A stretch of 11,418 nt of DNA from contig JAZROQ010000010.1 of the NCBI GenBank assembly GCA_045648765.1, positions 1 through 11,418 of the forward strand, read 5' to 3'. Below are positions 6,968 through 11,418 of this stretch, piece by piece. Source of the DNA: RGIG3009 sp045648765. GTDB taxonomy: Bacteria > Bacillota > Clostridia > Oscillospirales > Acutalibacteraceae. Each line of letters begins with the position of its first letter. The stretch's first letter is position 1. The translations under genes were made by a program, and so were the position numbers. A model generated the notes under the pieces. It was not told the origin of the DNA. It saw only the letters and a list, made by a program, of their open reading frames with translations, and did not search any database.

Positions 6968-8104
6968 TTAATCAATTTTGGTTGTCCAATCGGGATCCCA
7001 CGGATAGCGCATACGAAGCACTTGGCCGTTTCGTTTGGCAGATTCTTCTGCATAAATGCCGGGCAATGTCATAGCCAAGCCTTCTTTGAGCGAAATCGGT
7101 GCCGGTTTGCCGTTTTGCATAGCGTCGAACAAATGAGCAAACAACGCAAAGTCCATACCACCGTGTCCTACCGCGCGTGGATTGCCTGCAAATTCGGGAG
7201 GCATAAATTCACCGCCAATTTCTTTCATGTTGGTGGTGAGTTCTTTTTGGGAGTTGTAGCGAATAACAGGTTTGCCCATACGTTCAATACGTTCCATATA
7301 ACCTTCGGTACCAAACACACGATAGTTGTGGTGACCAATAGCCGCACGGCAACGTCCGTTACGCATCAAGCGAACAACAACACCGGATTCGGTTTTGTAG
7401 TTGGCACACATCATATCATCTTTGGTAAAAGCCACATGCTCGTCGGTGTGCTTGCCGGTACCAAAGCAAGAAACGTAGCGCAATTCTTCGTCTAAAATAG
7501 TCAGCAAAGGACCAAGCGAGTGGGTGCAATAGCGGATAGGAATTAACAATCGACGCCAGTCGCCGTTTTCGTTCAAATGCGTTGTTTCCACACTTTTCGG
7601 CAGGTACCAGTGAATATACTCTGCTTCCATGCAGTAGGGTTTTCCAAGCAAACCTTTGCTGTGGAAATCACGTAACATAACGGTAAATTTTTGCTCGTTG
7701 GGGTTGGCGCCAACCGAAATCATTGCCGTTGATTTTTCGGCAGCTTTCCAAAGGCGTTCTGCCTCTTCCAAACTTGCTACTACAGGAATATCGGTCATAA
7801 CGTTAATATTATATTCGAGTGCTTTGCAACAGAAATCTGCGTGAATGTCGGCACCTGTTTCTACCAGTACCAAATCGAGATTTGCTTTTTGGAGCATTTC
7901 TTCGTAGTCATTATAAAACACAGCATCCGGGAACATTTCGCTGAGCGGAGCATCCGACAACCATTGTTGTTCATACCAGTTTTCGGGTTTTAAGTCACAC
8001 GCCGCTGCGGGAACAACAAAGTCGAACCCTTTTGCCGCTAGTTTAAACATTTCGCGGCCACGATGGCCCAGACCAACTACACCAACACGAATTTTTTCGT
8101 ACAT
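6968..8104 (-). CDS. Gfo/Idh/MocA-fold protein resembling GH109 NAD-dependent glycosidases
   Basis: A 378-residue protein with an N-terminal NAD-binding Rossmann fold: VGVVGLGHRG (7-16), with the GxGxxG pattern. In ordinary Gfo/Idh/MocA dehydrogenases an EKP motif follows the fold; here the position reads TDIP (104-107), without the lysine. GH109 alpha-N-acetylgalactosaminidases, as I recall them, carry EVP there. Further GH109-like phrases are KGLLGKPYCMEAEYIH (150-165), RYCTHSLGPLL (191-201; GH109 has YPTHGLGP) and GHGGMDF (313-319). GH109 enzymes use bound NAD to cleave glycosides by an oxidation-elimination route. A glycoside-cleaving role is thus plausible, but a plain oxidoreductase is not excluded. 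The ATG at 8104 has AAAGGATG upstream. There is no signal peptide, so it acts in the cytoplasm. Confidence 0.8.
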   Translation of the reverse strand: MYEKIRVGVVGLGHRGREMFKLAAKGFDFVVPAAACDLKPENWYEQQWLSDAPLSEMFPDAVFYNDYEEMLQKANLDLVLVETGADIHADFCCKALEYNINVMTDIPVVASLEEAERLWKAAEKSTAMISVGANPNEQKFTVMLRDFHSKGLLGKPYCMEAEYIHWYLPKSVETTHLNENGDWRRLLIPIRYCTHSLGPLLTILDEELRYVSCFGTGKHTDEHVAFTKDDMMCANYKTESGVVVRLMRNGRCRAAIGHHNYRVFGTEGYMERIERMGKPVIRYNSQKELTTNMKEIGGEFMPPEFAGNPRAVGHGGMDFALFAHLFDAMQNGKPAPISLKEGLAMTLPGIYAEESAKRNGQVLRMRYPWDPDWTTKID

Positions 8105-8135
8105 ATGTAACATCCTTTCCAAATTTGTTATCTTT

Positions 8136-8141
8136 ATTATA
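8136..8141 (-). promoter_or_regulatory. -10 box of the GH109-like gene, without a good -35
   Basis: A perfect TATAAT lies about 30 bases before the start codon. At the 17-base spacing the -35 position (8159-8164) reads TTTTTA, far from consensus. A weak -35 with a perfect -10 fits a promoter that needs an activator. Confidence 0.5.
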
Positions 8142-8162
8142 TCGCTTGTTTTTTATATTAAA

Positions 8163-8195
8163 AAGCATTTTTTCTCGTTAAGACAGTAAAAATTC
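8163..8195 (-). promoter_or_regulatory. Candidate AraC-type operator upstream of the GH109-like gene
   Basis: Bases 8184-8195 are identical to the proximal repeat at 6058-6069 upstream of the AraC gene (12 of 12). Exactly 21 bases away, 8163-8174 matches only 7 of 12 but keeps AG, A and TTC at the same places. This second half-site touches the expected -35 position, the usual place for an AraC-family activator. Relative to its gene, the site is in the opposite orientation to that at the AraC promoter. Confidence 0.42.
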
Positions 8196-8205
8196 CAACA
8201 ACAGC

Positions 8206-8243
8206 AAGAAAACAGGCATATTCCAATGAAAATATGCCTGTTT
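8206..8243 (-). terminator. Terminator after glnA
   Basis: A perfect 13-bp stem (AAACAGGCATATT and complement, 8210-8222 and 8231-8243) with an 8-base loop, starting four bases beyond the glnA stop codon. The tail on the minus strand is TTTTCTT, a short and interrupted T-run, so efficiency may be moderate. Confidence 0.78.
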
Positions 8244-8247
8244 ATAA

Positions 8248-9672
8248 TTACAGATTGAAATATTTGTCGTATTCCGCCGGATGAGGAATAGCCGAAAGTT
8301 GCGCACATTCTGCACGTTTGGCCTTGATAAAATTATCAATGAGTTCTTTCGGGAACACTCCGCCTGCGGTAAGATAATCGTTATCTTTTTCCAAAGCGTC
8401 AAGAGCATCTTCGAGGCAGGTGGGCAAACCTTGCAATTTTGCTTTTTCTTCTTCCGGCAAATGATACAAGTTAACGTCGTACGGACCCCAACCGTTTTTA
8501 TGCGGGTCGATTTTGTTTTTGACACCATCGATACCGGCCATCAAAATAGCGGCATAGCAGAAATATGGGTTGCAAGTAGCGTCGGGGTTACGCAATTCAA
8601 AACGGCGTTTATCAGGTGCTTTAGCATAGGCGGGAATACGAATAACTGCGCTGCGGTTAGAAGTTGCATAACCAACCGTGACAGGCGCTTCGTAACCCGG
8701 CACCAAACGTTTGAAAGAGTTTGTGCTGGGATTGGTGATAGCGCAAAGCGAGGCAATGTGTTTTAACAAGCCGCCCATAAAGTAATGAGCAGTTTCACTC
8801 AAATGGGCATAGCCGTTATCGTCGGAGAAAACGGGTTCGCCATCTTTTTTGAGCAACATATGCACGTGCATGCCGCTGCCCGCTTCACCATAAATCGGCT
8901 TGGGCATAAAGGTAGCGGTTTTGTTGTATTTAAGAGCCGTGTTATGAATGATATATTTTATCATCATGGTAGCATCGGCCATGTGTACCATTTCGCCTAA
9001 TTGGGGTTCGATTTCGAACTGACCGGAAGCTGCCACTTCGGGATGGTGATAGTTGATTTCGATGCCCGCTTTTTGCATGTGCATACACATCTCGCTACGG
9101 CATTCGTACGAAACATCAAACGGTTTGGCAATGTGATAGTTCTTTTGTTTGGGAACTACAACACCCAAGCCTTCGCAGCTGCTGTTCCAATACGATTGTT
9201 GCGCATCAACCGTAGCGCTGATTTCTTTGCCGCTCACTTCCCAGCCGACTTGATCAAACAGATAAAACTCAAATTCCGGCAAAATAAGCATGGTGTCGGC
9301 AATATCACTGTCTTTCATGTATTGTACAGCGGCTCGCACGATATTGCGCGGATATTGCGGCAAAGGACGGTTTTGCGGAGAATCAATAATCATGGCGTTA
9401 CCGGTCATAGACAAGGTAGGAACCGAGCAAAACGGATCGATCATAGCGGTATCCGGATCGGGAATAAAGACCATATCGCTTTTTTCCACAACGGCATAAC
9501 CGTAGTTGGAAGCATCAAAACCGATACCGCTTTTAAGGGTTTCTTCCGAAAAGTTTTGAGCAGGAATGGTGACGTGGCGGTATTGACCGTTAATATCCAC
9601 CATTTTAAAGTCGACCATTTCAATGTTGTTGTCTTTTATCATTTTCAAGACATCTTTTACGCTCTTGCTCAT
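8248..9672 (-). CDS. glnA: Glutamine synthetase, type I (long, GSI-beta-like)
   Basis: Makes glutamine from glutamate, ammonia and ATP in the cytoplasm as a dodecamer. The 474-residue protein carries the expected catalytic set: Asp53 in FDASN, Glu133 and Glu135 in PEFEF, Glu212 and Glu220 in PEVAASGQFE, His269 in GSGMHVH, Glu328 in the flap RLVPGYEAP, and Arg340 in NRSA. It is longer than the roughly 444-residue GSI-alpha enzymes usual in Firmicutes. It has the insertion containing WNSS near residue 162 and the C-terminal loop NLYHLPEEE, where Tyr403 aligns with the adenylylated Tyr397 of E. coli GlnA (NLYDLPPEE). GFDASNYGYA replaces the common FDGSSI. The start at 9672 has AAAGGAG six bases upstream. 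It has its own promoter and terminator. Confidence 0.97.
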   Translation of the reverse strand: MSKSVKDVLKMIKDNNIEMVDFKMVDINGQYRHVTIPAQNFSEETLKSGIGFDASNYGYAVVEKSDMVFIPDPDTAMIDPFCSVPTLSMTGNAMIIDSPQNRPLPQYPRNIVRAAVQYMKDSDIADTMLILPEFEFYLFDQVGWEVSGKEISATVDAQQSYWNSSCEGLGVVVPKQKNYHIAKPFDVSYECRSEMCMHMQKAGIEINYHHPEVAASGQFEIEPQLGEMVHMADATMMIKYIIHNTALKYNKTATFMPKPIYGEAGSGMHVHMLLKKDGEPVFSDDNGYAHLSETAHYFMGGLLKHIASLCAITNPSTNSFKRLVPGYEAPVTVGYATSNRSAVIRIPAYAKAPDKRRFELRNPDATCNPYFCYAAILMAGIDGVKNKIDPHKNGWGPYDVNLYHLPEEEKAKLQGLPTCLEDALDALEKDNDYLTAGGVFPKELIDNFIKAKRAECAQLSAIPHPAEYDKYFNL

Positions 9673-9705
9673 ACTATTCTCCTTTACGTTATAATTGATA
9701 GTTAT

Positions 9706-9734
9706 ATAATACCATATTTTTCCTAAAAAATCAA
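9706..9734 (-). promoter_or_regulatory. Promoter of glnA
   Basis: On the minus strand TTGATT (9729-9734) and TATTAT (9706-9711) are 17 bases apart, with TG placed for an extended -10. The -35 and extended -10 layout is like that of the AraC-family gene. Transcription should begin near 9699, about 27 bases before the ATG. Confidence 0.7.
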
Positions 9735-9742
9735 TGGTATTA
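9707..9742. repeat. Inverted repeat spanning the glnA promoter
   Basis: TAATACCAT (9707-9715) and ATGGTATTA (9734-9742) are perfect 9-base inverted arms, 27 bases centre to centre. One arm overlaps the -10 box and the other meets the -35 box and contains the stop codon of the preceding gene. It could be an operator or a weak hairpin; no T-run follows. No GlnR-type box was seen. Confidence 0.5.
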
Positions 9743-10393
9743 ATCCACTACTACATACGTGCAACCACGTGGAATATAGCCTAACATCCCCCATGTCATT
9801 TCGGGATTGGCAGTTCCGCCTTCAAAAATGGATTTTTCGATCGTTTGAGCGGCAACCTTCTGAATCCCGCCTTTGGAGACTTTTTCAGAACTATTGGCAA
9901 TAAGGATATCCCCTTTTTCATCGATTCCGACAGCCATCACATAATGTAATCCGGTAGAAAACGGATTTTCAGGATACCGTTCGGGATCAGAAATAAAAAT
10001 CACTAACTTGCCGTTTTGCAAGGATTTTATGATGTGTTCGGTTGCCTGTTTGGCTTCACCTTTTGCCACACCAAAACATGCAGAAGAAAGTCCCAAATGC
10101 TCCAACACTTTAACAATTCCGGCAACGGTGATAAAAGGTGCCGTTTGATTAGCATCAGACGGTTCACCCCACAATTCGCAACACAAGGTAAGTTCTTGGT
10201 GCGGGTCCAAAGATTTGCCGCGCAAATTTGCCGCCATAGCTGTACAACAATGACCACATCCGTTGCGCTGTACCCACCCCGCATAACGACCTTCGGTCCA
10301 CTCACTTTGAATCCAAACCAAAGTGGAATAGTCACCTTTATAAACAACGGCAGGGATTTTTTTATCGGTCGTCACTTGATAAGTAGCTTTCAT
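9740..10393 (-). CDS. C39-like cysteine peptidase-fold protein
   Basis: A 217-residue protein with a papain-like C39_2 pattern: a cysteine region NGCGHCCTAMAANLRG (44-59) with the likely nucleophile Cys46, GLHYVMAVG (148-156) with His150, and ILIANSS (163-169) with Asn167 as the third residue. There is no signal peptide, transmembrane segment or ABC domain, so it is not a bacteriocin exporter and probably acts in the cytoplasm. Extra cysteines form CxxCC at 46-50 and a CC pair at 71-72. The ATG at 10393 has AGGAGG four bases upstream and overlaps the TGA of the M20 gene by four bases (ATGA), so the two are probably translated together. A role in peptide or amide cleavage is inferred; no substrate is known. 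Confidence 0.68.
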   Translation of the reverse strand: MKATYQVTTDKKIPAVVYKGDYSTLVWIQSEWTEGRYAGWVQRNGCGHCCTAMAANLRGKSLDPHQELTLCCELWGEPSDANQTAPFITVAGIVKVLEHLGLSSACFGVAKGEAKQATEHIIKSLQNGKLVIFISDPERYPENPFSTGLHYVMAVGIDEKGDILIANSSEKVSKGGIQKVAAQTIEKSIFEGGTANPEMTWGMLGYIPRGCTYVVVD

Positions 10394-11418
10394 AGTACCT
10401 CCTTGCTCGTCAACAACAATGCCGTTTTCAAAGCAATTTCCATTCCCAACGGAACGGATGCTTTTTCCAACCATTCTTCACGCGTATGCATTCCTCCGCC
10501 GCGATAAACACCAAGACACAAAGCGGGAATCCCCAAAGACAAAGAAATGTTGCAGTCGGTGGAAGCGCTTTTACAATAAACAGAGGAACCTACCAGTTCT
10601 TTAAGCAATGGTAATACTTTATCGCGAAAATCCGCCTGCTTTTGAATGTCAATGCGGCTGCACGGACGGTCACCGACTTGTGTTACTTCGACACTCACTT
10701 CTTCTGTTTGTGCTGCCGAAAACACCTTGGCAAAATGGGCTTTCATATATTCCAAACACTCCCAGTCTGTGGAGCGGTATTCGCAAAGCATGGTAGCATC
10801 TTGTGCAATGGTGTTCACCGACGTACCACCGCTGATCGTTCCTATGTTAAACGTAGTTCTGGTGCCCTGTTTTTGCGGAACCGAGATTTTATTAAGTTCG
10901 GTAATGATTTTTGACAATTCAACAATAGCATTTGCTTTGCCAAAATCTTGGAACGAGTGACCACCCGTTGTGCGGACGGTAACAGAGTAGCGATGGGAAC
11001 CGGCACACTCATCGTTAACGATATCCATCTGTCCGTCGAACGAAACGAATTGAGCAATACGACCTTTATAATCTTCGAAAATTTGACGTGTCCCTTTGAG
11101 ATTTCCCAACCCCTCCTCACCGGAATTGAGCACAAACAAAACGCCATTTGATGGAATGATATTTTGTTCCACATAGTAACGCGCCACGTGAAGCAAAAGC
11201 GCTACGCTAACGGTATCGTCCCCCACGCCCGGGCAACGAATGACATGTTCGTCTTCATTATACGGTAATGGTTCTACATCAGGAAACACGGTGTCGGTGT
11301 GGGCGACAAACACGGTGATAGCCTTTTTGTTTTCGCAATTTAAAGGGAAAACAACATTTAAGGCACTATCAATATACACACCGCGAGCGCCAATATTTTC
11401 AAGCCAAGTTTTGCAATA
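10390..11418 (-). CDS. M20 family metallopeptidase (N-terminus outside window)
   Basis: A di-zinc aminopeptidase or carboxypeptidase of the M20 family, cytoplasmic in most cases. The visible 342 residues begin inside the N-terminal catalytic domain (reading WLENIGARGVYIDSALN at the edge). HTDT (40-43) gives a zinc His and the activating Asp. GVGDDTVSVALLL (65-77) holds the bridging Asp. NSGEEGLGN (98-106) has the catalytic Glu and a zinc Glu. FDGQ near 127-130 gives another ligand. The lid domain includes GGHSFQDFGKANA. The last zinc His is probably in GGGMHTREEW near the end. Peptidase T-like enzymes are the nearest pattern I recognise, but an amidohydrolase acting on acylated amino acids cannot be ruled out. 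The true start lies beyond base 11418; the GTG at 11379 is internal. Confidence 0.9.
   Translation of the reverse strand, partial: YCKTWLENIGARGVYIDSALNVVFPLNCENKKAITVFVAHTDTVFPDVEPLPYNEDEHVIRCPGVGDDTVSVALLLHVARYYVEQNIIPSNGVLFVLNSGEEGLGNLKGTRQIFEDYKGRIAQFVSFDGQMDIVNDECAGSHRYSVTVRTTGGHSFQDFGKANAIVELSKIITELNKISVPQKQGTRTTFNIGTISGGTSVNTIAQDATMLCEYRSTDWECLEYMKAHFAKVFSAAQTEEVSVEVTQVGDRPCSRIDIQKQADFRDKVLPLLKELVGSSVYCKSASTDCNISLSLGIPALCLGVYRGGGMHTREEWLEKASVPLGMEIALKTALLLTSKEVL

Noticed and set aside
9673..9705. GlnR/TnrA-type box in the glnA leader
   Set aside because: No TGTNA-N7-TNACA match was found on either strand; only A/T-rich near-palindromes are present.
10394..10474. Longer N-terminus for the C39-like protein, starting at 10474
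   Set aside because: The extra stretch lies within the M20 gene in another frame, and the ATG at 10393 has a near-perfect AGGAGG and a classic ATGA overlap.

Overview
The window looks like chromosomal DNA from an endospore-forming Firmicute, probably class Clostridia. The clues are an scpA-scpB-DUF2953-gerW-dacF cluster (two sporulation-associated families beside the condensin partners), a four-cysteine L28, purine-rich Shine-Dalgarno sites close to AGGAGG, and A/T-rich intergenic sequence with sigma-A-like promoters. No species can be named. There are no rRNA or tRNA genes, CRISPR arrays, insertion sequences or prophage genes. Ten genes were found; those at the two ends run off the window. 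The longest gene-free stretch is about 240 bases.

Region 1 (1-4088, minus strand) is one tightly packed operon read from a promoter at 4060-4088: an M50 site-2-protease-like membrane peptidase, scpA, scpB, a DUF2953 membrane protein, gerW (ytfJ) and a dacF-like D-Ala-D-Ala carboxypeptidase whose end is beyond base 1. Several genes overlap or nearly touch. The last gene has a leader hairpin that would cover its ribosome binding site.

Region 2 (4158-6957, plus strand) holds rpmB with a strong promoter and terminator, pncB (nicotinate phosphoribosyltransferase, NAD salvage), and an AraC-family regulator with its own promoter.

Region 3 (6929-11418, minus strand) holds a Gfo/Idh/MocA-fold protein resembling the NAD-dependent GH109 glycosidases, convergent with the AraC gene. 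Next come a glutamine synthetase of the longer, E. coli-like type, and a translationally coupled pair: an M20 metallopeptidase and a C39-like cysteine-peptidase-fold protein.

The most interesting observation is regulatory. An identical 12-base word, CAGTAAAAATTC, lies upstream of both the AraC gene and the GH109-like gene. At the AraC gene it has a near-copy exactly 21 bases away, the usual half-site spacing for AraC-family regulators. A weaker match sits at the same spacing at the enzyme gene, where it touches the position of a -35 box that is missing. This suggests that the regulator controls itself and activates the convergent enzyme gene.
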